Below are positions 16,957 to 26,376 of a stretch of DNA of 64,000 bases, piece after piece. Origin of the DNA: an uncultured Mobiluncus sp. (GTDB lineage: Bacteria; Actinomycetota; Actinomycetes; Actinomycetales; Actinomycetaceae); NCBI RefSeq assembly GCF_902488535.1, contig NZ_CABTWO010000006.1, positions 37,708-101,707 on the forward strand, read 5' to 3'. Numbering within the stretch: position 1 is the first letter of the stretch; each line of letters starts with the position of its first letter. The position numbers were made by a program, and so were the translations under genes. The notes beneath the pieces were generated by a model that worked only from the letters and a program-made list of their open reading frames with translations, ran no database searches and was not told the origin of the DNA.

Positions 16957-19900
16957 ATGTTGGATGCAAACAAGTTTGACAAGTTGCACATCGGTTTAGC
17001 GACCGAGGACGACATCAACGGCTGGTCCCACGGCGAAGTTAAAAAGCCGGAAACCATCAACTACCGGACGTTGAAGCCGGAAAAGGACGGCTTGTTCGAC
17101 GAACGGATTTTCGGGCCGACCCGCGATTGGGAATGCGCCTGCGGCAAGTACAAGCGCGTGCGTTACAAGGGCATTGTCTGCGAACGCTGCGGGGTGGAAG
17201 TCACACGTTCCAAGGTGCGCCGCGAGCGGATGGGCCACATCAAGCTGGCTGCCCCGGTGACGCATATTTGGTACTTCAAGGGCGTGCCCTCCCGGCTCGG
17301 TTACCTGCTGAATATCGCTCCGAAGGACCTGGAAAAGGTCATTTACTTCGCGGCTTACATGATTACCGAGGTTGACGAGGAACGTCGCCACAAGGACCTT
17401 GCCGATATGCAAAAGGAATCCGACCTGGCTCGTGAACAACTCGAAAAGAACCGCGACCTGGACGTCGAAAAGCGCGCCCAAAAGATGGAACAGGATATGG
17501 CGGCGCTGGAAAAGGACGGCGCCGAGAAATCCGAAATCGACAAGGTCAAGCGCAACGGCGAAAAGGAAATGCGCGCCATTCGCCACCAGGCCGAATCTGA
17601 CCTGAAACTGCATGACGAAGTTTGGGAACGGTTTAAGAGCCTGAAGGTCGGCGACCTGGAGGGCAACGAGCTGGTGTACCGCGAAATGTATGCCCTGTAC
17701 GGCACCTATTTCAAGGGCGGCATGGGCGCCCAGGCGGTGAAGGATCGTCTGGAATCGTTCGACCTGGAAGCTGAAGCCGAGGCCTTGAAAGAGGTCGTGG
17801 AGAGCAAGTCCGGTCAACAGAAAACCCGCGCCCTTAAGCGTTTGAAAGTCATTAACGCTTTCCTCCAGACCGGCAAACCGGCCTCGGCGATGGTGTTGGA
17901 CTCGATTCCGGTCATTCCCCCGGACCTGCGCCCGATGGTGCAGCTGGACGGCGGACGTTTCGCGACTTCTGACCTGAACGACCTGTACCGTCGCGTCATC
18001 AACCGTAACAACCGTCTGCGCCGCTTGCAGGATTTGAACGCTCCGGACATCATCGTCAACAACGAGAAGCGGATGCTGCAAGAGGCCGTGGACGCCTTGT
18101 TTGACAACGGTCGGCGTGGTCGGCCGGTGACGGGTCCGGGCAACCGTCCGTTGAAGTCCCTGTCCGATATGCTCAAGGGCAAGCAGGGACGTTTCCGTCA
18201 GAACTTGCTGGGCAAGCGCGTGGATTACTCGGGTCGTTCCGTCATCGTGGTCGGTCCGCAGTTGAAGCTGCACCAGTGCGGTTTGCCCAAGACGATGGCT
18301 CTGGAACTGTTCAAGCCTTTCGTGATGAAGGTGTTGGTGGAAAACGGAGACGCGAAGAACGTCAAAGCAGCCAAGCGGATGGTGGAGCGGCAAAACCCCC
18401 AGGTCTGGGACGTTTTGGACGAGGTCATCACCAACCACCCGGTGTTGCTGAACCGGGCGCCAACCCTGCACCGTTTGGGTATCCAGGCTTTCGAGCCGTT
18501 GCTGGTGGAAGGTAAAGCTATTCAGCTGCACCCGCTGGTGTGTGGCGCGTTCAACGCGGACTTTGACGGCGACCAAATGGCTGTCCACGTTCCGCTGTCT
18601 GCCGAGGCCCAAGCTGAGGCGCGCGTGCTGATGCTGTCGTCTAACAACATTCTGAAGCCCTCGGACGGCCGTCCGGTGACCATGCCCTCCCAGGACATGA
18701 TTATCGGTATCTATCACCTGACCTCGGACGAAGATCCGGAAATGGTGCATAACCCGCGGTTTGATCCTGACGGCAATCGGGTGTTGAAGTACTACTCCAG
18801 CCCCGCCGAAGCCCGCCTGGCTTATGACAACGATGACCTGGCCTTGCAGGAAACCTGCGTAATCCGCATGGAACCCGGCGACTTACCGCCGGAGGACATG
18901 ACAATGCCCGAGGGGTGGCAGCCGGGAGACCGCTTTGAGTTGGAAACCTCGCTGGGGCGGGTTATCTTTAATGACTCGCTGCCCCGCGATTACCCGTTCG
19001 TGAACTACGTGGTAGAGAAAAAGAAACTCGGGAAAATCGTCAATGACCTGGCGGAACTGTACCAAAAGGCCGATATTGAGGTGTCCCTGGACGCGCTCAA
19101 GTCCTTCGGTTTCCACTGGTCGACCTGGTCTGGCATTACGATTTCCTTCACGGACGTGGTGCCGCCCTCGACCAAGCCCGCGATTTTGGAGAAGTACGAA
19201 AACCTCGCTTCTGACGTGCAAGCCGACTACGACCTGGGTGCCATCACCGAGGAAGAACGCTACAGCGCCTTGATTGACCTGTGGCGGGCATGCACGAATG
19301 AAGTGGCCGAAGAAATGCGCGATAACTTCCCCGAACGCAACAATGTGTACCGCATGGTGAAGTCCGGGGCGCGCGGTAACTGGTCCCAGATTCAACAGAT
19401 TGCCGGTATGCGCGGTTTGGTGTCCGACCCGAAGCAGCGCTTGATTGAGCGCCCGATTAAGTCGAACTACCGCGAGGGTCTGTCCGTGCTGGAATACTTC
19501 ATCGCGACCCACGGCGCCCGCAAGGGTCTGGCGGATACCGCTTTGCGTACCGCAGAATCCGGCTACCTGACCCGTCGTCTGGTGGACGTGTCTCAGGACG
19601 TCATTATCCGCGAGGAAGACTGCGGCACCCGCAAGGGCCTGAACATCACCATCGGTTCGGTCAACGACGATGGCCAAGTCGAGCCCAACGAGCTGGTGGA
19701 GACCACCGCTTTTGCGCGGACCCTGGCTGTTGACGCGGTGGACGAAGCCGGAAACGTGGTGCTTGAAGCCGGTCAAGATGTCGGTGACGTGGCGATTAAG
19801 AAACTCTTGAAGGCCGGTATCACCCAGATTAAGGTGCGTTCCGTGCTGACCTGTGACGCGGCGATTGGTACCTGCGCCGCCTGCTACGGGCGGTCCCTGG

Positions 19901-20859
19901 CTACCGGCAAGCGCGTGGATATTGGTGAGGCTGTCGGTATTATCGCTGCTCAGTCCATTGGCGAGCCCGGTACCCAGCTGACGATGCGTACCTTCCACAC
20001 CGGTGGTGCGGCTTCGGCGGCCGATATTACCCAGGGTCTGCCGCGTGTGCAGGAGCTGTTTGAGGCGCGTACCCCCAAGGGCGAAGCGACCATTACCGAG
20101 GCTGCTGGCCGGGTGAAGATAAACGACGACCCGTCCGGCCCGCGCGAGGTTATCATCACTCGTGACGATGGCAAGGAGGATCTGGTCATCGAGGTGTCTC
20201 GCCGCCAGGCTCTGTTGGTTGCGGACGGCGATCACCTGGAGGTGGGCGACCGCCTGACCCAGGGGCCCATCGACCCGAAGAAACTGCTGCGGGTGAAAGG
20301 CCAAGCCGAAACCCAGCGTTCCTTGGTCAACGAAGTGCAGCAGGTTTACCACAGCCAAGGCGTGGATATTCACGCCAAGCACATCGAGGTCATCGTGCGC
20401 CAGATGCTGCGCCGCGTCACCGTGCTGGAATCGGGCGACACCATGCTGCTGCCCGGTCAGCTCATCGACCAGGCGAAGTTCCGCGAGGAAAACAAGCGGG
20501 TCGTGGCTCAGGGTAAGCATCCGGCCTCGGCACGTTCCGAGCTGATGGGCATCACCAAGGCGTCCTTGGCTACCGATTCCTGGCTGTCTGCGGCTTCTTT
20601 CCAGGAAACCACGAAGGTCCTGACCAACGCGGCAATGGAAGGCATCGACGACCCGCTTTCGGGCCTGAAAGAAAACGTCATCCTGGGCAAGCTGATTCCG
20701 GCCGGTACTGGTCTGGGCCGTTACCGCCGGGTGGAAATCAAGCCTTCCGCGAGCGGTCACGAGATGTTGATGTCGCAGTTGCCTTACAGCGACACGACCG
20801 GATTCGGACTGTTCGACGACACCGAAGGTCACTTCGATCTAGAACACCCCTGGGGTTAG
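16957..20859 (+). CDS. rpoC: RNA polymerase beta' subunit
   Basis: 1300-aa beta' subunit. The N-terminal zinc site is Cys60, 62, 75 and 78 ([19 protein letters not shown]). The catalytic magnesium loop NADFDGD has Asp535, 537 and 539. The second zinc cluster begins at [20 protein letters not shown]. An insert of about 100 charged residues (about 140-240, a Lys/Glu-rich coiled coil) follows the N-terminal zinc region, as in other actinobacterial beta' subunits. The start ATG has GAAGAAGAGGAAAG upstream. A strong terminator follows the stop by about 65 bases. Confidence 0.99.
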   Translation: MLDANKFDKLHIGLATEDDINGWSHGEVKKPETINYRTLKPEKDGLFDERIFGPTRDWECACGKYKRVRYKGIVCERCGVEVTRSKVRRERMGHIKLAAPVTHIWYFKGVPSRLGYLLNIAPKDLEKVIYFAAYMITEVDEERRHKDLADMQKESDLAREQLEKNRDLDVEKRAQKMEQDMAALEKDGAEKSEIDKVKRNGEKEMRAIRHQAESDLKLHDEVWERFKSLKVGDLEGNELVYREMYALYGTYFKGGMGAQAVKDRLESFDLEAEAEALKEVVESKSGQQKTRALKRLKVINAFLQTGKPASAMVLDSIPVIPPDLRPMVQLDGGRFATSDLNDLYRRVINRNNRLRRLQDLNAPDIIVNNEKRMLQEAVDALFDNGRRGRPVTGPGNRPLKSLSDMLKGKQGRFRQNLLGKRVDYSGRSVIVVGPQLKLHQCGLPKTMALELFKPFVMKVLVENGDAKNVKAAKRMVERQNPQVWDVLDEVITNHPVLLNRAPTLHRLGIQAFEPLLVEGKAIQLHPLVCGAFNADFDGDQMAVHVPLSAEAQAEARVLMLSSNNILKPSDGRPVTMPSQDMIIGIYHLTSDEDPEMVHNPRFDPDGNRVLKYYSSPAEARLAYDNDDLALQETCVIRMEPGDLPPEDMTMPEGWQPGDRFELETSLGRVIFNDSLPRDYPFVNYVVEKKKLGKIVNDLAELYQKADIEVSLDALKSFGFHWSTWSGITISFTDVVPPSTKPAILEKYENLASDVQADYDLGAITEEERYSALIDLWRACTNEVAEEMRDNFPERNNVYRMVKSGARGNWSQIQQIAGMRGLVSDPKQRLIERPIKSNYREGLSVLEYFIATHGARKGLADTALRTAESGYLTRRLVDVSQDVIIREEDCGTRKGLNITIGSVNDDGQVEPNELVETTAFARTLAVDAVDEAGNVVLEAGQDVGDVAIKKLLKAGITQIKVRSVLTCDAAIGTCAACYGRSLATGKRVDIGEAVGIIAAQSIGEPGTQLTMRTFHTGGAASAADITQGLPRVQELFEARTPKGEATITEAAGRVKINDDPSGPREVIITRDDGKEDLVIEVSRRQALLVADGDHLEVGDRLTQGPIDPKKLLRVKGQAETQRSLVNEVQQVYHSQGVDIHAKHIEVIVRQMLRRVTVLESGDTMLLPGQLIDQAKFREENKRVVAQGKHPASARSELMGITKASLATDSWLSAASFQETTKVLTNAAMEGIDDPLSGLKENVILGKLIPAGTGLGRYRRVEIKPSASGHEMLMSQLPYSDTTGFGLFDDTEGHFDLEHPWG

Positions 20860-20923
20860 GATCGAAAATGCCCGGTGACCTGTGATTACAGGGCTGAATC
20901 GGGTTTAATTCAATAGTTTCGGG

Positions 20924-20972
20924 GTTCCCGGTTCGCTAACTGTGGTTGGCGGGCCGGGAACTTCAATTTTTT
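20924..20972 (+). terminator. Intrinsic terminator of rpoBC
   Basis: Arms 20924-20940 (GTTCCCGGTTCGCTAAC) and 20945-20961 (GTTGGCGGGCCGGGAAC) pair over 17 positions with a few G-U wobbles and a TGTG loop. A T-rich run (20962-20972) follows. Confidence 0.88.
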
Positions 20973-20985
20973 GCCGCTAGGTTGA

Positions 20986-20991
20986 TAAGGT
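20986..20991 (+). promoter_or_regulatory. -10 box of a leaderless promoter for the AI-2E family gene
   Basis: TAAGGT ends 7 bases before ATG 20999. No ribosome binding site is present, and the box lies just after the rpoBC terminator. Confidence 0.5.
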
Positions 20992-20998
20992 TATTCCT

Positions 20999-22408
20999 AT
21001 GGGAATGATAGATAAGGCCAAAGGGATGGTTCAGGCGGTAAAGTCTGGTGCCCCCGGTGACGAGTCGAGTAACACTGCAGATGCGGGGAGCACCGTAGAG
21101 GTAAAGGCGTCAGAGGCGAAAGCTTCCGGTTTGGCGGCCTGGCCTACCGGGATGCGCTTCGCTTTCGCACTGGCTGCCAGCGCGCTGATTATTTTCCTTC
21201 TGGCTCAGATAGCCGGGGTGTTCATGCCGACTTTCCTGGCGTTTTCGTTGGCTTTGGCGGTGCGCCCGGTTTCGGAGTGGCTGATTCGTCACCGCTGGCC
21301 GGTAGGATTGGCAGCTTTGGTCAATATCGTGCTGCTGTTCGCCATTCTCTTTGTCATGCTGGGGTTGATTGCGATTGCCATCACCGCGATGGTCACGGAG
21401 TTACCCCGCTACGGCTCAAAGTTCCAGGCACTCTATGAGAACGCCATCAGTCAGTTGGATCAGCGCGGCCTGGACACTTCCGCCGTGTTGGATTCCTGGA
21501 AGAACGTGGATATCAACCGGATATTTTCCTACCTGTCCGGTTTCGCTAACCAGATTAGCGGCGCGGGAACGACCCTGTTCTTTATCATCATGGTGGCGAT
21601 TTTTGTGGTCGGAGACATCGTGGTGGTGCGCCGCCGCGCTGCTGAGCTGGCGTCCTACGCGCCCGGTTTTGCCATCGCGCTGCGCAACTTCTCCCTGCGG
21701 GTGCGGACTTACTTCCTGATGACCACCGTCTTTGGTGCTGTTGTGGCGTTGGTGGACGTCGGAATTCTCTATGTGTTTGGCGTGCCGACCCCCTGGACCT
21801 GGGGCATCCTCGCTTTTGTGGCGAACTACATTCCCGCGGTGGGATTCATCCTCTCCATGATTCCCCCGATTCTGCTGGCTTTGGCGCTGGGCGGGGTGTG
21901 GCCGGCCGTCGGGGTTTTCATCGGTTACATGGTCGCATCGATGCTGTTCTTGAACATTTTGCAGCCTCGCATCGCCGGCAACGCGGTGGGCTTGAACGCC
22001 ACCGTGTCCTTCCTGTCTTTGATGGTGTGGTCCACAGTAATGGGCCCGCTCGGAGCGATTCTGGCGGTGCCGCTCACGCTGTTCTTCAAAGCTATCTTTG
22101 TGGACTCCGACCCGAGCACGGCCTGGATCGATGTATTCTTCCGGCCTTCCGACGAGCCCACCTCCCTGGTGTCCAGCCGCAAATCGCGTGACCGTGACGG
22201 TGATAGTTTGGACCATTCCACCGGGAAACCCCCGAGTATCGACACGCGGTTGCGTGAGGAACAAATCCAGGACGCGGCAGAGAAAGAACGTGCCCGGGCG
22301 CAAGCCACCCTGGAGGAGCTGAACCAGGAGGCTTTGGAACAAGCCGCGCAAAAGGCCGAAAAAGATAAGGCCAATAAGGCCGAACCTTCCGAGAAAACTG
22401 AGGAATAG
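20999..22408 (+). CDS. AI-2E family transporter (UPF0118/PerM-like membrane protein)
   Basis: 469 aa with a cytoplasmic N-terminal tail of about 45 residues, then around eight membrane segments in the PerM arrangement: two before residue 125, a soluble helical stretch (about 130-185), and the rest to about 360, including the conserved AFVANYIPAVGFILSMIPP and MGPLGAILAVPLTLFFKA. A long charged tail (about 375-469), rich in Ala/Glu/Lys, probably forms a coiled coil. Family members have been linked to autoinducer-2 export, Na+/H+ antiport or other roles; the substrate here is unknown. A -10 box 7 bases before the start suggests leaderless transcription right after the rpoC terminator. Confidence 0.85.
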   Translation: MGMIDKAKGMVQAVKSGAPGDESSNTADAGSTVEVKASEAKASGLAAWPTGMRFAFALAASALIIFLLAQIAGVFMPTFLAFSLALAVRPVSEWLIRHRWPVGLAALVNIVLLFAILFVMLGLIAIAITAMVTELPRYGSKFQALYENAISQLDQRGLDTSAVLDSWKNVDINRIFSYLSGFANQISGAGTTLFFIIMVAIFVVGDIVVVRRRAAELASYAPGFAIALRNFSLRVRTYFLMTTVFGAVVALVDVGILYVFGVPTPWTWGILAFVANYIPAVGFILSMIPPILLALALGGVWPAVGVFIGYMVASMLFLNILQPRIAGNAVGLNATVSFLSLMVWSTVMGPLGAILAVPLTLFFKAIFVDSDPSTAWIDVFFRPSDEPTSLVSSRKSRDRDGDSLDHSTGKPPSIDTRLREEQIQDAAEKERARAQATLEELNQEALEQAAQKAEKDKANKAEPSEKTEE

Positions 22409-22562
22409 CCGTCCGGCCTGCTGATTTCGCCCGGTAGCAGGTGAGATTTTCCCGGTTCACTAGGCCGGTGCGTGCTGTCCGCTGTGCGTCCTCAGGGTTG
22501 CTCGGTGCGCGCGGTTGCACTAGCGGGGGCACAAGCCCGGGTGGTTAGGATTTCGTGTCGGG

Positions 22563-23027
22563 TCAGTCCGCGGGATCCGGGGGATTTTCCGGGTCAGTTG
22601 GCTTCTCTGGGCTGGACTCTTCGTCAGGGCGGGGCTGGAGTTTTTCGTCCTCTTTCTCCCGTTTCTTGCGTTCGTATTCTTCACGCTGTTTTTCGCGCAG
22701 TTTCCGGCTGACTTCCTCGAGGAACTCCGGGTCGTCGTCAGGAGCACTAGGTTGCTGTGGGGCTGGTTTTCGCCCGAAACTGAGGGGTACGGATTCTTCA
22801 CTGGACCAGATATTCGGTTCGATAACCCCGCCCTTGGCTTCTGCAGCGGCGACTCGCGACACGATTATCCACGCAATCGCCCCGATCGGGCTTAGCAGCA
22901 AAATCAGCAAAATCCACAAAATCTTTGGTACCTTGCCGGGCATATTATCTTTCGGGGTGCGAATGCAATCAATCAGCGCATACAGGGTCAGCGCCAACCA
23001 CAAGATAAACAACAAAACTCTGGCCAC
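22563..23027 (-). CDS. Small membrane protein with a PLDc_N (phospholipase D-nuclease N-terminal) domain
   Basis: 154 aa. Two membrane helices (about 3-22 and 34-58) enclose the PLDc_N signature ALIDCIRTP, and P(K)ILWILLILLLSPIGAIAW. A cytoplasmic tail follows, rich in Arg/Lys/Glu (predicted coiled coil about 105-130) and then Pro/Glu/Asp. There is no phospholipase catalytic domain; in full-length cardiolipin synthases this domain only anchors the enzyme. The function alone is unknown. GTG 23027 is preceded at 6 bases by TAAGAT, a leaderless arrangement. Confidence 0.8.
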   Translation of the reverse strand: MARVLLFILWLALTLYALIDCIRTPKDNMPGKVPKILWILLILLLSPIGAIAWIIVSRVAAAEAKGGVIEPNIWSSEESVPLSFGRKPAPQQPSAPDDDPEFLEEVSRKLREKQREEYERKKREKEDEKLQPRPDEESSPEKPTDPENPPDPAD

Positions 23028-23033
23028 GGCTTC

Positions 23034-23039
23034 ATCTTA
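23034..23039 (-). promoter_or_regulatory. -10 box of a leaderless promoter for the PLDc_N protein
   Basis: On the minus strand TAAGAT lies 6 bases before GTG 23027. Confidence 0.55.
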
Positions 23040-23189
23040 ACGTAAAACCCGTGGTCTTTCTTGTTTTGTCGATATCTGAACACGACAAGCCGATTGGCTA
23101 CGGAAGTAATGGCATAAAAAGGGCGGAGGGGACGAGCGACCGGTATCATGGTTTTTAAATGGTTTTCATTCGCAAAGGAGGGGTGGCAG

Positions 23190-23582
23190 ATGTCTAACCC
23201 CAAATCACGTTGGATTCTCTTAGCGGCATATGCCGTGCTGTTCCTGGCTCTGCCCTATGTGACCCAACCGATTTTTAAGTCGGTAGGCGATGGCGGTTTC
23301 GGGTGGATTTTGATGATTTTCTATCTGGCGCTACCGCTGTTGGGGCTGGGATGCGGGGTTGCGGACGGGATTGTCAACGGCTGGTCACTGTGGTGGCTCA
23401 TCGCGCCGGTAATCCTGTTTATTCCGCACTTCTTTCTGGCGATGGACGCTGCCTCTAACCTCAGCGTCTACTGGGATGAATTTTTCCTGTTCACCGGCAT
23501 CTATGTCGGTTTCGCGTTTATCCCCAACCTCATAGCGGGGCTGGTTCGGAACTACCTCCAGCGCTCCCGGGCAAAGTCTTAA
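23190..23582 (+). CDS. Small integral membrane protein of unknown function
   Basis: 130 aa with four predicted membrane helices (about 8-24, 38-60, 67-86 and 97-120) and a short basic C-terminus. No family was recognised. The start at 23190 is chosen for the AAAGGAGG about 8 bases upstream; the upstream ATG at 23148 overlaps a good -10 hexamer (TATCAT, 23144-23149), which argues against it. The gene ends 25 bases before the convergent menE stop. Confidence 0.7.
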   Translation: MSNPKSRWILLAAYAVLFLALPYVTQPIFKSVGDGGFGWILMIFYLALPLLGLGCGVADGIVNGWSLWWLIAPVILFIPHFFLAMDAASNLSVYWDEFFLFTGIYVGFAFIPNLIAGLVRNYLQRSRAKS

Positions 23583-23607
23583 ACTCGCCTGGCCCTGCGG
23601 GGCTCGG

Positions 23608-25182
23608 TTAGCGTACCCAGGCGCGACCGGCGCGAAGTTCCCGTTTCGCCAGCTCGGTAACCTCGTGACGAGCCACCTTGCCCGGCCCTAACGTGGGCAG
23701 GTGCTGCACCACCACGACCACGCGGGGAGCGTGGGCGGCGCCGAGTTCTGCGGTGACGGCGGTGCGAATCCGCGCTGCCAGAGAATCCGGCTCAGAAGTT
23801 CCGTCTTTCCCGCGAATCCCCAAGGAAGCCGGGGAGCCCAACATCGGGGCTAACAAATCCACGTCGAGGTCGTCTCCGGGCACCACTACCGCGGTGACCA
23901 GCTCACCCCAGCGGGCATCGGGCAGCCCGACCACACACACTTGACAGACACCCGTCACACTTAACGAGGCCTGTTCCACCGCGGAAGCATGAACTTTCAC
24001 CCCGCCGGTGTTGATGACATCATCGGTACGGCCCTGGATAATCAAGCGCGGGCCCTCCATCCGGCCGGTGTCGGAAGTCTTAAACCAGCGGCGCGGCCCC
24101 ATCTGAATCCACGGCGAAGCCTCCGCGGGATCGACTCCAGCCGGCGGTTTCTCAACGTAGCCCTCCATCAAAGACGTGCCGGTAATCCACACGGTATCGC
24201 CCACGGTCGAAACTTGGGTGCCCAGCAGGGGAATCCCGTCATAGACGCAGCCCCCGCAGGTTTCCGTCATTCCATAGGTTTCTACCACGTGCCAGCCCAC
24301 GGCTTTGGCCCGATCCGCCAGGAACGGGGTAAACGCGGCACCCCCGACCAAGATGGTGTCCACTTTAGCCAAGGCCGCGACCGCGTCTCCGCCCTCGTCC
24401 AGAATCTTTGACACCTGGGTGGGCACCAGCGACAGATACACCGGCAGAGTTGAATCCTTGGTGGCGCGTTCCACCGCGCGCACCAAGCTGGCGGGCTTAA
24501 ACCCGTTGGTAGTATCCACGATGACGGGTTTTGTCCCCGAAATGAGCGAACGGGTCAACACCTGCAGCCCGGCCACGTGGTGAGTCGGCAGTGCCAAAAT
24601 CCAGCGGCCCGGCCCGCCTAGGGCAGCCAGGGTCGACCGGGCGGAGGACACCAGGGAGCTGGCGGAAATCGCCACCAAATGCCCGTTGCCGGTCTGGGAG
24701 CCGGAGGTCTGCATAATCAAGTCGGTTTTGGCTGGCAGGGGTCCGTTCAAGCGCGACCGCAGGGTTTGGCGGGCCTGTTCCGGATCGACTCCCGGGGCGA
24801 TGGGAACCAAGATTTCGCGGACGAACTTGCTGGGGGGCAGGTCCTCGGGTTCGCCCTCAAAAACTCCGCCCACGGGTATTTCGGTGTCGGTAGCGTCGGG
24901 GGCGGTCTCAGCAGGTTGTGCGGGCAAGTCCGATTCCGCGGGCAAGTTCGGGGTTTGTGAGTCCTCTTCGGCGCGGACTTCCGCTAACGCCGCCTCCCAG
25001 TCGTAGTCGTCCGCGATTTGTCGACCGCTGCGGGCGAGTTCTTCCTCGGTGGTCAGAAGAGGCTCAATCGTGCTATCCAAAAACTCGGCCAGACTGACTA
25101 CGTCCTGGGGTTTCGTGCCTCCCGTCAGGAAACAGAAACGGACGGGAACTCCCCGCTTCGCTGTGTCACTCACCAACTTCAC
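23608..25182 (-). CDS. menE: o-Succinylbenzoate-CoA ligase, AMP-binding family
   Basis: Activates o-succinylbenzoate with ATP and CoA for MenB. The 524-aa protein has adenylation-domain motifs: a P-loop region TSGSQTGNGH at 159-168, HHVAGLQVL, the core YGMTETCGGCVYDG, and the hinge TGRMEGPRLIIQGRTDDVINTGGVKV, with LGPGKVARHEV near the C-terminus. The P-loop is unusual: one residue longer than SGSTGxPK and with His in place of the lysine. An acidic, Pro-rich linker (about 70-118) separates a short N-terminal part. The MenE call rests partly on context, since menB lies across the divergent DUF3048 gene and menC follows. The start is GTG 25182 with AAGGCAGG directly upstream. Confidence 0.82.
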   Translation of the reverse strand: MKLVSDTAKRGVPVRFCFLTGGTKPQDVVSLAEFLDSTIEPLLTTEEELARSGRQIADDYDWEAALAEVRAEEDSQTPNLPAESDLPAQPAETAPDATDTEIPVGGVFEGEPEDLPPSKFVREILVPIAPGVDPEQARQTLRSRLNGPLPAKTDLIMQTSGSQTGNGHLVAISASSLVSSARSTLAALGGPGRWILALPTHHVAGLQVLTRSLISGTKPVIVDTTNGFKPASLVRAVERATKDSTLPVYLSLVPTQVSKILDEGGDAVAALAKVDTILVGGAAFTPFLADRAKAVGWHVVETYGMTETCGGCVYDGIPLLGTQVSTVGDTVWITGTSLMEGYVEKPPAGVDPAEASPWIQMGPRRWFKTSDTGRMEGPRLIIQGRTDDVINTGGVKVHASAVEQASLSVTGVCQVCVVGLPDARWGELVTAVVVPGDDLDVDLLAPMLGSPASLGIRGKDGTSEPDSLAARIRTAVTAELGAAHAPRVVVVVQHLPTLGPGKVARHEVTELAKRELRAGRAWVR

Positions 25183-25195
25183 CCTGCCTTAACGC

Positions 25196-25201
25196 TAAAG
25201 T
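25196..25201 (+). promoter_or_regulatory. -10 box of a leaderless promoter for the DUF3048 lipoprotein
   Basis: TAAAGT ends 6 bases before ATG 25208, within the 25-base gap to the divergent menE start. Confidence 0.6.
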
Positions 25202-25207
25202 TCAATT

Positions 25208-26332
25208 ATGGCTGTAACCTGGGATAACACCGCAGAAAATGTGGCAAACAAAGTCGTTTGCGCCGGACGTAGCAACGTGCCCGGAACCCGTCATACAGCC
25301 GGTTTCAATAAGATTCTAGCGGTTTTCGTGGCTTTCTGGACAATGCTGGGAATGCTGGGGTTGACAGCGTGTGCTAATTCGACTCCTGAGCCGAAAAAGA
25401 CCCCTCCCCCTACCACCCAGCCCGAGGAACCCGCCTCTTGGCCCTTGACCGGCCTACCTCGTGAAGACCTCACCCCGCACCCCGCGGTGGCGGTGAAAGT
25501 GGAGAACACTGTGGCGGCTCGTCCGCAATCCGGGTTGGAGGACGCCGACATCGTGTTCGAAGAACAGGTCGAGGGCGGAATGACCAGGTATAACGCGGTG
25601 TTCCATACGCATACTCCCGAGGAAATCGGCCCGGTGCGTTCCGTGCGGCCGATGGATCCGGGTATCGCGACTCCGTTCGGCGGAATGCTGGTCTATTCGG
25701 GGGGAACCCCAGCGTTTGAATCTCGGGTTCCCGCCTCCGGGTTGCGTGGATTCAATGAAGATCAGGCGCTGGGGGCGCTGTATCGCGTGAAGTTCCGTGC
25801 CATGCCGCACAACCTCTACCTCTCGATTCCTAAACTTTACGAAAAGGTCGGCAAAGATCGCACTATTGAGCCCGACGCGCCCCAGATTTTCGATTTCGCT
25901 AACCCTGACCAGGGGGAGCGTCCCACCGCGGTTTCGTCAGGAACTCCGGCGAACACCCTGGCGGCGCACTTCCCGTCCCTGGTCGCGGGCTACAACTGGA
26001 CCGGTTCTCGCTGGCAGCGAGTTGATGGCGGCGTGGCGGCGAGCGCCCGCTCGGGAGCCCCGCTGCAAACGGATAACGTGGTGGTGGTGCTGACCACCAT
26101 CATCGACACTGGAGCGAAGGACGCGGCCGGGGCTGCTGTCCCCGAAACGGTCTTGACCGGCGGCGGAACCGCCTACGTGGCGAGCGGGGGCTCGGTAGCC
26201 CAAGTGACCTGGTCCAAAGACTCCGAAGGCTCGCCGCTGCTGTTGACGGACTCGGCCGGCAAGCCCGTCCTGCTCAACCGCGGCACCACCTGGATTGAGC
26301 TGCTGCCCAACACTAACTTCAGTTTCCAGTAA
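25208..26332 (+). CDS. DUF3048 (YerB-like) lipoprotein
   Basis: 374 aa. A hydrophobic segment (about 35-52) ends in the lipobox GLTAC, with Cys55 as the likely lipidated residue, so the mature protein would be anchored outside the membrane. The 35-residue cytoplasmic extension before the signal is long, and an internal start is possible. The DUF3048 domain follows a Pro/Thr linker: PLTGLP near 80, AVAVKVENTVAARPQSGLEDADIVFEEQVEGG, then YNAVFHT and GPVRSVRPMD, and a C-terminal half with LLNRGTTWIELLP. Its function is unknown. The ATG lies 6 bases after TAAAGT (leaderless). Confidence 0.85.
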   Translation: MAVTWDNTAENVANKVVCAGRSNVPGTRHTAGFNKILAVFVAFWTMLGMLGLTACANSTPEPKKTPPPTTQPEEPASWPLTGLPREDLTPHPAVAVKVENTVAARPQSGLEDADIVFEEQVEGGMTRYNAVFHTHTPEEIGPVRSVRPMDPGIATPFGGMLVYSGGTPAFESRVPASGLRGFNEDQALGALYRVKFRAMPHNLYLSIPKLYEKVGKDRTIEPDAPQIFDFANPDQGERPTAVSSGTPANTLAAHFPSLVAGYNWTGSRWQRVDGGVAASARSGAPLQTDNVVVVLTTIIDTGAKDAAGAAVPETVLTGGGTAYVASGGSVAQVTWSKDSEGSPLLLTDSAGKPVLLNRGTTWIELLPNTNFSFQ

Positions 26333-26364
26333 CCCCAGCCCGCCGCAACCTGCTGGTGAACAGT

Positions 26365-26370
26365 TAGAAT
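26365..26370 (+). promoter_or_regulatory. -10 box of a leaderless promoter for menB
   Basis: TAGAAT ends 6 bases before GTG 26377; no ribosome binding site lies between. Confidence 0.6.
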
Positions 26371-26376
26371 CTAAGC

